Shown: positions 9,718 to 21,511, counted from the stretch's first letter. The stretch is DNA of 64,000 nt from Chaetoceros tenuissimus (GCA_021927905.1 BLLK01000051.1:496001-560000), one strand, 5' to 3'. Notes: generated from the letters alone by a model not told the origin. Numbers and translations: made by a program.

Positions 9718-10462
9718 TCACATGATGTTGCAATTACTCCAATATGTACTGCAATTCATATAATGTATTGGGCCATTATGGTGACCCTCTCTTGACTTTC
9801 CTTTGTAGATATCTACCAAGTACTTTTCTTCAATAAACTGTTTCAGACTCATCCTTCCTTTTGCAAGTTGCGCTTCGTAAAGTCCTCTTTCCATGTCGAT
9901 GATTGAATCAACCTCCTCTTTTGAAGCATTTGGGTCCATATAGGTGAGAGCCATCCTTTCGTCAACAGAAATATTGGTGTATTTTCTAGTTCTCATATAC
10001 TGAGGATGATTGGGCATGGATGCACTCTGTTCTATTTCTATTTCATCGCGAATCAAGCGTACGTAATGGATATATTCATCTTCCGTTACAGCATTCCTAG
10101 CCAACCAACTTTGCTTTTGACTTCCATCCTTTGTCATTGCATCCACTATAGTAGATAGGTCAATTTGGCTTGAGCTTACACTTAGCAGTATTGCATGATG
10201 ACTGAAGCTTTCTATCCCACCTTCAATTCGAACAATTTTCTGTATATCTTTGAGAGTAGCATCTGGAAAAATACTTGGAACATATCTTTTTCCTCAACTC
10301 GATTTTGAGTAAATAAGTTTCAGCAACATATCTATTCCAGGCATGATGTATCTTGGCATCTTTTAAAGAATCTACATGTGAATAGTGAAGCTTCTGGTGT
10401 TCCAATTCCGATTGTTTAGATATGTAGCGTTTATTGAAACGGTTAATTATAAAAACGGTCAT
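9718..10462 (-). CDS. Hypothetical protein related to 4638-5003, model unresolved
   Basis: The 3' frame (9718 to about 10280) encodes 'DATLKDIQKIVRIEGG' through 'LARNAVTEDEYIHYVRLIRD' to the C-terminal 'HYMNCSTYWSNCNIM'. It has no ATG before 'MTKDG' (about 10138) and is open across that point. The 5' frame (10223-10462) starts with an ATG and contains 'RYISKQS', also conserved at the left copy. The two frames differ by one base around 10270, and I found no clean intron. Either a frameshift or a missed small exon separates them. Homology to 4638-5210 supports the coding nature of both parts. Function unknown. Confidence 0.45.
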
Positions 10463-10713
10463 TTCGTCCTATATACTACGTACGTATTATAAAAATAGCC
10501 TGAAAGATTTTTCTGAAATGGTACAGATTTTTGTGGTATTCACAGTATGTACGTCTGTGCACAACTTCAATCGCGGCATGATAGCCAACAGTTCTTTTTC
10601 AGTTTCACAGAACAAATACAATTCAATCAAACATTTAATATCACCTACTTATTGGATAGACCATACCATCTATCTTTTACTTATCCTATTCAACATATAT
10701 ATAAATATATAAA

Positions 10714-12831
10714 ATGAGGATATCAAAGTCAGTTTGCTTGGCGCTTCTCGCTTCGTCAGCAAATGCATTCACTCAACCCAAAGTTTCTTCTTCGCCTCAC
10801 CTAGGAAAAGCAAATAAAGCTTCTTTTTCTATTTCATCTTCTCCTCTGATTTCTTCCAATACAAACACAGCTCTGTATTCTTCTGCATCAGATCAATTTA
10901 ATTCTCTCTCAACTTCCAACGAACTCTACAATCTCGTGACTCAAAAACGATGGAAAAAAGTAAAAAATTACCTCGATCAAATTTACACCGAAAATAAAAC
11001 CAAAAAGATTGGACTCATGTGGCAAGACAAACTGGGATACACGGCATTACACCATGCTACTTTCCACGATGCACCGGGTAACATTATTCGTAGTATGATT
11101 AAATACGGGGGAAAAGATTTGATATTGCAAACTACCAAAGATGGTGTCACGGCTTTGCATTTTGCTTGTTCCGCGGGTGATATGCCTTTTGATGTCTTTT
11201 CCTATTTGGTAACTACTGGAGGGAGGAAACTTGTCATGGAGAAGGATTCGGGAAGTCGTACTGCTTTGTTTTGTCTTTGTGCCAATATTAACAAACATGC
11301 GAATGCAAGGGATAAAGTACGTTTGTTGCTGGAGACTGGTGATGCGGAAGTATTGGTTGCTACGGAAGGACAAGATTTCAAGAGTAAATATTACAAGACG
11401 GTGTTTGATATTGCCAAGGAAAATGGTGCAGATGTGGAAATTTTGAATATTCTTTCGAGTTATTCCATGGAACCTATGGAGGATCCAAGAACCAATGTAC
11501 AGCAAAATACTAGACGAACTAATGCACAGCAACAGCAGTCGCAGTCTTATGCGAGGGATCGTACCAATCCGAATTCTGGCATCAATTTCTCTAATCAAGA
11601 GCCAAATCAGTCGGTTACTACCAATAGATATGCTTCACCTGGATCTACTCAATCTGCCAGTAGATTTGCTTCTTCCAGTAATTATCAAACACCAGGTTCT
11701 TCTACAACTTCTTCCAACAGGAACAATTCCAACCGATACTCTTCTTCGAATTATCAAGCACCAGGATCTTCTACGGTTTCTACCAACATGAATAACTCCA
11801 ACCGATACACTTCCAATAACATGAATATGAATACTTCTTCTTCCAAAATTCGAAATGAATGGGATGGAGGAGAGGGTGAACTCGAAGCAACCATTAAACG
11901 CCTCGAAGCAGAACGTTTGCAAAACATGAAACAGACACAACGTTCTGTTGAAATGGAAAGACAACAAGCTCAACAATTAAAGAATGCAAAACAAATGGCC
12001 ATGAATGCTCAAACACTTGAAAAGCAATTACAAGAGAAATCACGTCAGATTGAACAATTGCATGAGGCACGTCTTGCGGAACAGAATGAACGTATTGCGG
12101 TAGCACAGACTCTTGCGCAGCGGAATCATGATTTAGCAGAATCTAGAGAGAAACTTGTGAGGTTGGAGATGGAAGCAGATGGTATGGGTCGAATGGCACG
12201 GGATGTGAAACGTCTTCAAGATGAAAATGCACGTTTGATCAAGGAATTGGAAGAGAGTAAATTGGAACAAGGACGGACTATTGCAAGAATTGAGACTCTC
12301 AAGAGAAAATTCAATGATGAAAAGAATCAGAATGTATCTTTGACGCAAAAGATGCAGCATTTGGTGGGGGAGAATGCGAGTAGGGAAGATAATTTGAAGC
12401 GTGAAGTGTTACGTTTGAACAATATCATTGCAGATCAGCGTGAGAAATTGTTGAATGCGGAAAAGAACAAGACTGTTGTCAATGTTCAGCAACCAACATC
12501 ACCTCAAAATAGTGTCGACAGTTGGAATAGTGAACCAGTCAATGGTGAATCATCTTCTTCTACTTCTTCTCCAAGTGGAGCAGAAGCATCAGCACAGTCC
12601 ATTTCGACAAATTCCTCCATGGTTCCAGTCAAACGTAATACAAGTAGTTCTGCCATGACCCATATTACAACCATTGATGCAGCCATGCAAGAGATTGGAG
12701 AATTAGAATACGAGGTAGATACATTAATGGAAGAATTGGAACAAGAAAAGGTCAAACATTCCGAAACATTCAATAGATTACGAGAAACAAGAGCTGAATT
12801 GCGTGAAATGAAGAATCTCTTGTCCAAATAA
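10714..12831 (+). CDS. Plastid-targeted ankyrin-repeat / coiled-coil protein
   Basis: 705 residues, single exon, ATG 10714. The N-terminus is a signal peptide followed by 'SANA|FTQP', an ASAFAP-type motif with Phe19 at the predicted cleavage site, and a Ser-rich transit peptide, so plastid import is predicted. Residues about 70-225 hold ankyrin-like repeats ('GYTALHHA', 'DGVTALHFAC', 'SRTALFCLC'). A Ser/Asn/Gln-rich linker (about 255-380) contains imperfect repeats around 'SSNYQ.PGSST.S'. Residues about 385-575 are a long coiled coil, and 655-705 a second one. Such a layout suits a scaffold or tether in the plastid; the partner is unknown. I know no named homologue. Confidence 0.82.
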   Translation: MRISKSVCLALLASSANAFTQPKVSSSPHLGKANKASFSISSSPLISSNTNTALYSSASDQFNSLSTSNELYNLVTQKRWKKVKNYLDQIYTENKTKKIGLMWQDKLGYTALHHATFHDAPGNIIRSMIKYGGKDLILQTTKDGVTALHFACSAGDMPFDVFSYLVTTGGRKLVMEKDSGSRTALFCLCANINKHANARDKVRLLLETGDAEVLVATEGQDFKSKYYKTVFDIAKENGADVEILNILSSYSMEPMEDPRTNVQQNTRRTNAQQQQSQSYARDRTNPNSGINFSNQEPNQSVTTNRYASPGSTQSASRFASSSNYQTPGSSTTSSNRNNSNRYSSSNYQAPGSSTVSTNMNNSNRYTSNNMNMNTSSSKIRNEWDGGEGELEATIKRLEAERLQNMKQTQRSVEMERQQAQQLKNAKQMAMNAQTLEKQLQEKSRQIEQLHEARLAEQNERIAVAQTLAQRNHDLAESREKLVRLEMEADGMGRMARDVKRLQDENARLIKELEESKLEQGRTIARIETLKRKFNDEKNQNVSLTQKMQHLVGENASREDNLKREVLRLNNIIADQREKLLNAEKNKTVVNVQQPTSPQNSVDSWNSEPVNGESSSSTSSPSGAEASAQSISTNSSMVPVKRNTSSSAMTHITTIDAAMQEIGELEYEVDTLMEELEQEKVKHSETFNRLRETRAELREMKNLLSK

Positions 12832-12959
12832 AAACAAGAAACATAATGTAGGTGCTGTATGGTAAACACTATACTCGTAAGCACCAAAACGGGGTCCATA
12901 ATTGTAAATTGCATTAAAATAGATTTAAAAATACATCATTTCTACTCCCTTCCCCTGTA

Positions 12960-13715
12960 TCAGTGATGTACATAATAATAGTTGCCATTGTAATTGAGCA
13001 CTCTTGGCTCTAGACTCTGTTTATTGTGAACAACTTCTTCTTCAAATTTTTGGATGGCAGCTACAACCATTGATATAGGATCTTTGTGCTCTCCAAAGAT
13101 GAGATAACCAGTCAAACCTAATAAAGCAAAGACAACTAGAATACACGTTGCTCTTAACGTCTTTGTAAGTTTTCCAGTATTACCTGTTGAGGTACAGGAT
13201 GCCGAGGAGCCAAACTTCCATTTCCTCTTGTTGACATTGTTCTCCTTGACGATTTCATCTGTAAGGTCACTTTTATTTGATTTAAGGAGGTGTTTATTCA
13301 CATCTCGGAAAGAATAGGTATCGTTAGCAGTGTATGCATGTTCATCTTCATCACTTAACGATTCAAGAATATGCTCTTCACTTTTCCAATCGAGGCCTTT
13401 GGTCAATTTCCTTACGTCACTGCCACTACTGCCTTTACTATTCTTACTTCCTAGACTATCGGATTCTGATGCAAGGTCTACTTCATCTGCATTCTCTCCG
13501 AGTTCCATATCTTCATCCGAGTCGCTGAATTCATTATCAGAAATGAAATTGACTCTTTCATCGAGGGTGATTGCAGATTTACGCCGAATGACTCTATTTC
13601 CTTCTTCATCCGAAGCTAGGGATGAGTTTGTGTTGTACTGTCTTCGATCTGCCATGTTGCCTTCAAGAGACATGCGTCTACTAGCTCGACGTTTGAATGG
13701 TTCTTCTTCTGACAT
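12960..13715 (-). CDS. Acidic protein with a C-terminal transmembrane helix
   Basis: 251 residues from an ATG at 13715. The N-terminus is basic with phosphorylation-like 'RRASRRMS' and 'RRKSAIT'. The middle is strongly acidic and Ser-rich ('DNEFSDSDEDMELGEN'). A single hydrophobic helix lies at about 189-208 ('ATCILVVFALLGLTGYLIFG'), leaving a 43-residue tail with 'NYNGNYYYVHH' at the end. No signal peptide, so type II or tail-anchored-like topology is likely, with the long acidic part in the cytosol. No family recognised. The gene converges on the ankyrin gene, their stops about 130 bp apart. Confidence 0.7.
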   Translation of the reverse strand: MSEEEPFKRRASRRMSLEGNMADRRQYNTNSSLASDEEGNRVIRRKSAITLDERVNFISDNEFSDSDEDMELGENADEVDLASESDSLGSKNSKGSSGSDVRKLTKGLDWKSEEHILESLSDEDEHAYTANDTYSFRDVNKHLLKSNKSDLTDEIVKENNVNKRKWKFGSSASCTSTGNTGKLTKTLRATCILVVFALLGLTGYLIFGEHKDPISMVVAAIQKFEEEVVHNKQSLEPRVLNYNGNYYYVHH

Positions 13716-13971
13716 GATGATGTGTTAGATGAACATGTACATTTGTTACAAGATATCAAATCAAAAATGGGAAGCGAGTGAAATACCATTTCTTACCTAC
13801 AAGGAAATTTTCTAAGTGTGTCATTTCCATTCATTTGAGATATTTTCTTCTCTAGTAGCATGGAGATTAACTCGAGATTCAGTAGTCATTTCACCGAACT
13901 GAGATGAAATCGTCATAAAAAGTGAGCTTGGTGTTCTCATATTTAAAATAGTGATATAGTAAGCCCTGATG

Positions 13972-13979
13972 TGACGTCA
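13972..13979. promoter_or_regulatory. CRE palindrome TGACGTCA
   Basis: Perfect 8-bp cAMP-response-element palindrome 257 bp upstream of the start of the acidic membrane-protein gene at 13715. In diatoms bZIP factors act on TGACGT-type elements in CO2/light-responsive promoters (established for carbonic anhydrase genes). Function here is inferred from sequence and position. Confidence 0.45.
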
Positions 13980-15562
13980 GATTTCTCCTGCAATGACTTG
14001 GTCTATCCTCCTTTTCAATACGGGCTTTTATTAGAACAAGGTATAATTCAAGGTGAAATTATAGGAGAAATGTATTTTAATTTATATGCTTTACAAATAA
14101 AGGCATTGTGTACAAAGGTTTTATAGATTTACTTTTTGTGTTTGTAATCATTATTTATTCTATTATTTGTTCCTGAAATGCGTACGTATATTGCTAGTAC
14201 AAGAATAATTCCGCAGAATGACTATTATTATTTCATCCTTCCTCACTTTTTTTGTTTTCATTCCATTTCTAGCAGCTAGCGAGTTCTACAAAATGTTCTA
14301 TCCATATTCTGCTTCTTTCATGATGAGTGATTATACTTCTTTCCTTTTCTAATGCGCTCCTATCTGCTTTTCGTTTCAATTTTTGTTATTCTTGTTGCAA
14401 TCTTTACAGCAAAATGAGAATGCATTTCGCATTTCGCTGATGCACTCAGCAAAGAATTACGTAGTTAATGGCTGGATTGATTCTTGGCTCTTTCATTTGC
14501 CAACGTTTCTTCAAAATTGACTTGTTGTCCATTCCTATACCTCGTTCATTATCGTAACTGCATCTAACTTTGAACATTTGAAGCAACTCATCACGCTTTG
14601 TTAGACAAACTTTCTTCATTCTATCGGTATCCTTTTACTACATATTTCAGATTCCGAAACATTTTAAACCATTTCTCTGTCATTAATCATAAAATATACT
14701 CCTTGATAATAATTTGTTTCATCATCTTGTTCTATAAATTCTTCCTCCCTTGATCTAAAAGGCTATACTCGAATCGCTCTCGAATGCATACATTTTCATT
14801 CGCTCAGTTGAAAATACATCAGCTTAGACGAAGGACACAAGTATCCAACCAAGTAAAAAAAATTCATTTGTTCAAGGTAGAAATAGATATGTAGCGTACT
14901 TTAGATCACGTATAAATATCTATCGATGTATCGTTGTATCGATGAGGAGATCTGGCTGCATCCAGTAGCAAATGTTCTATGTAGTGATGAAGGAGTTCCA
15001 AATGTTACAGCCTATCCACCACTGCATACCGAAGATAATGTATAAGTGTGTTCATGATTTATCAAAATGATGGCCACCAATCATCTCTCCCACATCGAGA
15101 TGGCCAATTTCGAAAGAAAGAACATTTTCACCGTCTCATTCCAAATTTTATCCACAGAGTACGTTGGAATTATGACATGGCTAATTTATTATAATTATTT
15201 CTTGCCTTTTGCTAAATTGCTACTCATTCTTCTTCCTTTTCGCTCCAGTCCCATATATTGCCCTACAAACGAGTATCATTTCTTACTTTACAGCAGTTTG
15301 AAAATTCGATTGCCTACCATAAAAAGTCTCAAAACTTAAAATTCTATTCAATCACTCCTAACGCACTCAAAAACATACCAGAAAGAGAACAAAGAAATCT
15401 TGTAAAGGTCAATCGTTCAAGCAAACCTGGTTTGTTCCTTAACTAGTGAACTTTACTACTGTACTTCTAGAAGAACACTAGTTACTTCATTTCGGTCGTG
15501 CCTCATCTTTACTCCACTAGAAATCAACTGAATCGATTGAATTGAATTCGAAACTCAATAAA
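13980..15562. other. Intergenic region without a supported gene
   Basis: About 1.6 kb, pyrimidine-rich on this strand and very AT-rich. Open frames at 15067-15339 and 15258-15446 are short, low-complexity and lack recognisable features. No RNA gene or repeat was seen. The last 100 bp presumably hold the promoter and leader of the kinase gene. Confidence 0.5.
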
Positions 15563-17675
15563 ATGAAGAAATATAAATTAATTTGTAAAAAGGGAGAGGG
15601 GACCTTTAGTGAGGTTGTCTGCGGAGAGAATATAGAGAATGGGCAGCAGTACGCAATCAAGTGTATGAAGAGCAGCTTCGGATCTCTCGATGAAGTAAGT
15701 TTCTAGTTATTCTTTTTGATTTTTGAAACTAGAGAGGTTCCAAGATTGAGATGCCTTTATATGTTTACACATCTTGTGTCATGAATATATGTCGTCTTCT
15801 AGCTCTAGGTCTAGTTCTTATGCTAACACTTCTTTTCCATTAGGTGAATAATCTTCGAGAAGTAGAGGCACTGCGACGACTGACACCTCATCCGCACATT
15901 GTAAATTTAGAAGAAGTTCTATTCGATGCACCATCAGGTCGACTCGCCATGGTATTTGAATTACTAGATGCCAATTTATACGATCTCATTAGCGGAAGAA
16001 GAGATCATCTTGATGCCGATTTAGTCAATTCACTCGGGTATCAAATGTTTAAAGGAATAGAACACATGCATCACAAGGGAATATTTCATCGAGACATCAA
16101 GCCGGAAAATATTCTCGTGGATAAGTCGAGAAAACATTTGAAAATTGCAGATATGGGATCTTCCAGGAGTGTCACTTCCAAGCCACCCTTTACAGAATAT
16201 ATCGCAACACGATGGTACAGGTCGCCGGAATGTTTACTGACGGATGGACATTATGGACCGGAAATGGATATTTGGGGAGCTGGCTGTGTTTTATTTGAAA
16301 TTATAGCTTTATTTCCTTTATTTCCAGGAAGTGATGAGGTAGATCAAGTCAATCGAATTCATAAAGTAGTTGGAACGCCCAGTGATGATATTATTGCAAG
16401 ACTCAAGGCCAAGGGATCTGCGAAAATCAATTATAAATTTTCAAACATGAAGGGGATTGGAATTAAGCATTTCATACCGCATGCTTCTTCGGAATGTGTC
16501 GATTTGTTGAATCAAACCATGATTTACGATCATACCAAGCGGATTGTAGCTTTGGATGCCATGGGGCATAGTTACTTTTCGAAATATCATGGTGTTTCTG
16601 CTACTTCGGAAAAGAAGACTTCCATGGCTACCAAAACTTCGAATCTTATTTCAAGTTTCAATCTATTTCGTGGTGCAAAGGTGCAAGATGAAGAGGCAAA
16701 TCATGAAATACCAGTTGTTTCGACGCATGGTCCTACCAAAGAGACTTCGACAAAAACTGTTCATACTACAATTGGATTGAAAAAATCTCCTGATCCGCCT
16801 GGAACAAAGGCTTCTACTGTTTTGAGGAAACAATATGGATTGACCAAGGATCCAAGTAAAGATATCAAAAAGACTCTTTCGAATGAAAGTAGCAAATCTG
16901 GAAAGTCGGATAGAGGAGGTATGAAGACTAAGCCAAAAACAAAGACTATATATGGATATGGAGCATCCAATACTCAAAGGACAAGAATACGAAATGCTAC
17001 AAGAGTAGAAGACAAGGTGAAGAATCTCAAGGTGAGTACTACTGTGTATGTTGTTTGATAAAGCATGAGAGTGTAGAGTCAACGTATATAGTTTTCTATC
17101 GGAATCAATTTGACTCACGTATTATCTATCTTCTTTTTCTTCTTTCCTTTTAGAATGCAAAATCACATACTTCGAGGCCAGTCGTCAAGCAAACAAAGAC
17201 ATCCATGGTGCGAACAAAGCCAACGCGAACGACAGATAAGAAAGCAACAACAAGTACCTCCAAGCCATCCAATATTAGTAGCCTCACGAATCAAAATAGA
17301 TTACGACGAGCAAGACAAAGTAACAATCCTACAACTACCAAGGCTCCAGCCACTACGAAAACATCAAAGCCTCAACTTACGCAATCAAAGAGCAGCAAGA
17401 AATATGCCAACATCAAGTCATCAGGATATGGACGTACCAGCTATCATCCTAAACCTTTACATGGTAGGTTATCACACCCGGCTAAGGACCCAGCCAACAT
17501 CAGTGCTGGGACACAAATGACTGCTTCATCTTCTTTGCCACCAAATGAAAAGTCATCGGGTACATTGCAGAGGAAGAAGCTTTCACTTGCAGCAAAGACT
17601 ACAAGGAGGACGTATGATAGAAGGACTGATCGTAATGAAAAGAGTGGAATCGCTCTTCCTCCAATCAGGACTTGA
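15563..17675 (+). CDS. MOK/LF4-type serine/threonine protein kinase (RCK family)
   Basis: Three exons: 15563-15694, 15844-17031 and 17154-17675, both introns phase 0 (149 and 122 bp; donors GTAAGT and GTGAGT). Total about 613 residues. Exon 1 carries the Gly-rich loop 'GEGTFSEV' and the catalytic Lys in 'YAIKCMK'. Exon 2 has 'VNNLREVEALRRL.PHP', the catalytic 'FHRDIKPEN' near residue 126, a DMGSS variant of the DFG motif, the TEY activation motif ('FTEYIATRWYRSPE') and 'GAGCVLFEI'. 'LREVEALRRL', 'FTEYI.TRWYR.PECLLTDG' and the whole layout match MOK. Chlamydomonas LF4, of this family, limits flagellar length. The tail is basic, Ser/Thr/Lys-rich and disordered, ending 'SGIALPPIRT'. Role in sperm flagella is inference. 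Confidence 0.92.
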
Positions 17676-17921
17676 GGGGATGTTTCAATAAAAGAGTACT
17701 ATCATAACTGATGCTACATAAATGTTTAATTTACATGGGAATTCTTTTGTTCTGATTTGCATTAATCATCTACTTTGACCTCAAAAGTCGTCCATAGAAG
17801 CTTGCTAATTCGAAGTTTTTCTGCAAAAAAAACTACTGCAATGCTCACATCTTTCATAACTCTACTTTCATTCATTAAACACTCTTCCTATCTACTTTCC
17901 TGTATACTTTCTTTCCATCGT

Positions 17922-18580
17922 TTAATCCCAACTACTCTTTGAGTATCCAAGTGTATACAATGCCTTATGCTCTGCCTCAGTCATGTTATCCCAGTACTTC
18001 TTTCCAACTGCTGGCCAAGTACCATTATCCCACATTTGTTGAGTAAATCCAAGTCTCTTACATGCATTCTGTACATGATTTGGAAGATCAACCCAATTCG
18101 TCTGTTCATATTTATGATCCCACGCAGCTTGATCCCAACCGAGAGTCATTGCAGCTTGTTTCTCTCTAGGAGTCATTCCCGACCAAGACTTATCGTCAAC
18201 AGGCACCCATTGTTGCTGATTCCAGATTTGTTGATTCATTCCAAGAGTTTCAGCAGCTTGTTTTGCCGCTCTTGGAAGCTGACCCCATTTGTAGTCTTCG
18301 TATTTAGTATGCTTTCCATTCCCTCCGCTGAACATGCTACAAATGGTTTAGATATGGAATGTCTTCTATATCATTCATAAGATAGCATATAAAATACTTA
18401 CTTCAAAGGATTACCATCACTGTCATCTCTCACATCTTCAGAATTTTTATTGAATGGATTCTTAGTTCCATTTCCACATGCGATATCCTGTACAAGATCT
18501 ACAGCACCGCATACACATGCCTTTCCGAGTCTTCCAGCAACCATATATGGTTGTGTCATTACTTTCATTAGATTCACCAT
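17922..18580 (-). CDS. Small protein with four W...LG...W repeats
   Basis: Two exons on the reverse strand, 18580-18402 and 18336-17922, joined by a 65-bp intron (donor GTAAGT, acceptor TTTGTAG) in phase 2; 197 residues. The N-terminal 60 residues include a Cys pair ('KACVCGAVD') and no clear signal peptide. The rest is four tandem units of about 32 residues, each W-x-x-L/M-x(5-6)-K/H-x-A-x-x-x-LG-x(5)-W: 'KWGQLPRAAKQAAETLG', 'SWSGMTPREKQAAMTLG', 'NWVDLPNHVQNACKRLG' and 'YWDNMTEAEHKALYTLG'. The conserved Trp and Leu-Gly positions suggest a repeated three-helix fold. I do not know a function for this family. The unspliced upstream frame from 18733 is probably 5' leader. Confidence 0.75.
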
Positions 18581-19010
18581 TTTATTGAATATATATGTTA
18601 AAGCTTTGTAGTTGTTATCAACTTTTATGTCAGACGTTTTCTCGATGTATTTCACCTTCCTTTCGTATCTTTGGTAGAAAAAGTGAGCAGGATGCGTTGA
18701 GCGATACAGAGATGTTTTCGGAAGGAATGTCAAGAGTATCTACGACAAAAAGATACCTATGTAAAAGATATTTTAGACGAGTCATTCTACCAAATTCTAA
18801 TGTAGTCTTGCCAAGATTCATTTTTCCGTTTTCAATTTAAAGTAAGGATACTCTAATTTCAATATGTGCGGTCTTCATGCTTTGTCTTCAAGAACTTCCC
18901 TCTTTCAACAAAGTATCTTTTGAGGAATGAAGTGGAAAGCACCCAAATAGATTGCAAACTATCCAACCTATTACCACAGTACCTTCATCTAATAACCTCA
19001 AACAAGAACA

Positions 19011-21398
19011 ATGTCTTCTGAATCAGATTCTGACTTTGAATTTGAAGACGATAAGCCGGTAGCATCCGCCAAGAAGAAAAAGAGCACCGCCAAACCAGAC
19101 AAGGTATCTTCCTCCTCCTCCAATAAAAATGGCAAGAAAAAGAAACGAGAACGAGATTTAGACGATAGCGATGATGACTTTCAAAGCAAACCGAAACCCA
19201 AGAAAAAAGTAAAGACTGAAAAAACTGCAACCAAAGCGAAAAAGAAAACTCCGGCGAAAAAAACAGCTGCACCTAAAAAATTGAAAAAGTTGGAAAAAGC
19301 CGATCGAATTGCTCATGCGATGCAATCCTTTTTATGGTGGGATGCACCGGAGCCTCCAGAGGGTTGTCAATGGTCTACTATGGAACATGCGGGTGTTTCC
19401 TTTACAGAACCGTATGAGCCTCATGGTGTCAAGTTGATTTATGATGGCAAGGAACTTGATTTGTCTCCAGCGGAAGAAGAAGCGTAAGTATTATATGCAC
19501 ATGGTGGTATATAAAATTGAAATAGTCTGTCTCAAGAAGTATTTGCTGACTTATATGCCTCTGCCCTCTTTTCCTCTAATATCTATATTCATTACAGAGC
19601 AACACTATTTGCAAGTGTAGATCCGGAGGGAATGCATCTCGGTAATCCAAAAACAGCACCAATATTCATCAAAAATTACTTTACAGACTTTAAAGCACTC
19701 GTGAATAAAAAGCACGGAATCAAATCCTTTGAAAAATGTGACTTTTCTAAAATTCGCAAACATTTGGATGAACAAAAGTTGGTCAAGAAGGCAATCACGG
19801 ATGAACAACGTAAACTCAACAAGGAGGAGAAGAATAAATCCTTGTTCAAATTTGGATATGCCTTGGTGGATGGTCATATTGAAAAGGTGGGGAATTACAA
19901 TATGGAACCTCCCGCTGCCTTTCGTGGACGTGGTGAACATCCTAAAATGGGTAAATTGAAAGTAAGAGTCTTTCCGGAGCAAGTGGCGTTGAACTTTAGT
20001 GAATGTGCACCTGTTCCGAGATGTGATGTTCCTGGTCATGCTTGGGGGGAGTTGCAGCATGATCCACAAGTGCAATGGTTGGCCAGATGGACTGAAAACA
20101 TTAATAATTCCGTCAAATATATGCAGCTTTCTGCTCAGTCTAGTTTCAAGGGGAAATCAGATAGAGCCAAGTACAGTAAAGCTGCCTTGCTTTGTGGAAA
20201 CATTGATAAGATTCGTGCTTCCTATAAAAAGAAACTTGTCAGTAAAAAGATTGAAGATCGACAGCTTGCTACTGCCATGTGGGTCATTGATAGACTTGCA
20301 CTGCGTGTGGGTGGAGAGAAGGATACCGAAGAAGAAGCGGATACTGTTGGTTGCTGTTCCCTTCGTGTCGAGCACTTGCATTTTGATCCAAATGGGGAAG
20401 GCGAAGGTAATAAAGAGATCGAACTCGAATTCTTGGGTAAGGATAGTATGCTTTTCAAGCAAACCATTAACTTTGGAGCAGAAATGTATACAGAGAACAA
20501 TGGCATGGGAGAACAAGTCTATGAAAACTTTGTCAAGTTTTGTAAAAAGAAGAAGAAGGATGAGGAGGTATTTGATTCTCTTACACCAACCATTTTGAAT
20601 GCACATCTCAAAGAAATTATGGATGGCTTGACTGCAAAGGTATTTCGTACTTACAATGCTAGTAAGACACTTCAGGATGAGTTGAGAAAAGCGGAACAAA
20701 AGAGTCACTGGAAGAGACTTACTGCTACGGAAAAGGTTGTGGAATACAATAATGCGAATCGCGAGGTAGCAATCCTGTGTAACCATCAAAAGACCGTGAG
20801 CAAGGCTCAAGAAACTGCACTCGAGACTATCGGGGAGAAGATTACCACCCTCAAAAAGCAACGAAATGTTTTGAAAAAGATCTTGAAGGTGCTCAATGGA
20901 GGCAAAGAGTCAGAGATCAAGCAAATTCCACTCAAGAAGGACGAAAAGAAGGAAAAGGAAAAGATTGAAAAACTTGTCATCAAGGCAAAGAAACTAAAGG
21001 ACGAGGCAAAAACAAAGGAGGAAAAGATTGCAGCTACAAAATTCGATGAGGAGACCAAAGAAAAGAAGCGAGGCTTGACGCAAATGAAGTTTGAGCAAGC
21101 GCATCTGTGGGAAAAGACTCCAAGCAAAGATCAAGTAGTGAAGAAGATCAAAAGCTGGGGTGAAAAGATTACAAAAGCTGAGTTGAATCTGAAACACAAG
21201 GATGACAACAAGGAAGTATCTCTGGGAACATCTCGAATCAACTACATGGATCCTCGTATCACTGTAGCATGGTGTAAGCGAAACGAGGTGCCTATCGAGA
21301 AAGTGTTTTCAAAGACTCTTCGTGATAAGTTTAATTGGGCAGCAGCAGTTCCTCCAGATTGGGAATTCAATGCAGAAGTAGGTTTGAGAGGCTACTAG
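19011..21398 (+). CDS. TOP1: DNA topoisomerase I (type IB)
   Basis: Two exons, 19011-19483 and 19598-21398, with a 114-bp intron in phase 2 (donor GTAAGT, acceptor ATTACAG); about 757 residues. The enzyme nicks and reseals one DNA strand to relax supercoils in the nucleus. The first 100 residues are a charged, Lys/Ser/Glu-rich nuclear-localising tail. The core starts near '[15 protein letters not shown]' and includes 'FIKNYFTDF', 'RVGGEKD' and 'CSLRVEHL'. A Lys/Glu-rich coiled linker (about 590-680) leads to the C-terminal domain, where '[18 protein letters not shown]' places the catalytic tyrosine at about residue 707. The C-terminus is 18 codons longer than the usual '..KF.WA' end. Complete and apparently functional. 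Confidence 0.96.
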
Positions 21399-21511
21399 GC
21401 AAATCGCATAGTGGTATTGATTCGAGGGGGCTCTTTTTGCAAAATAAAGCGAACAAATAAGAAGTAGAAGAAAGCATAACCAATTTTGTATATACATTCT
21501 ATTACATACAA

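Noticed and set aside
20157-20861. 234-codon reverse-strand open frame
   Set aside because: Antisense to topoisomerase I coding sequence; no protein features.
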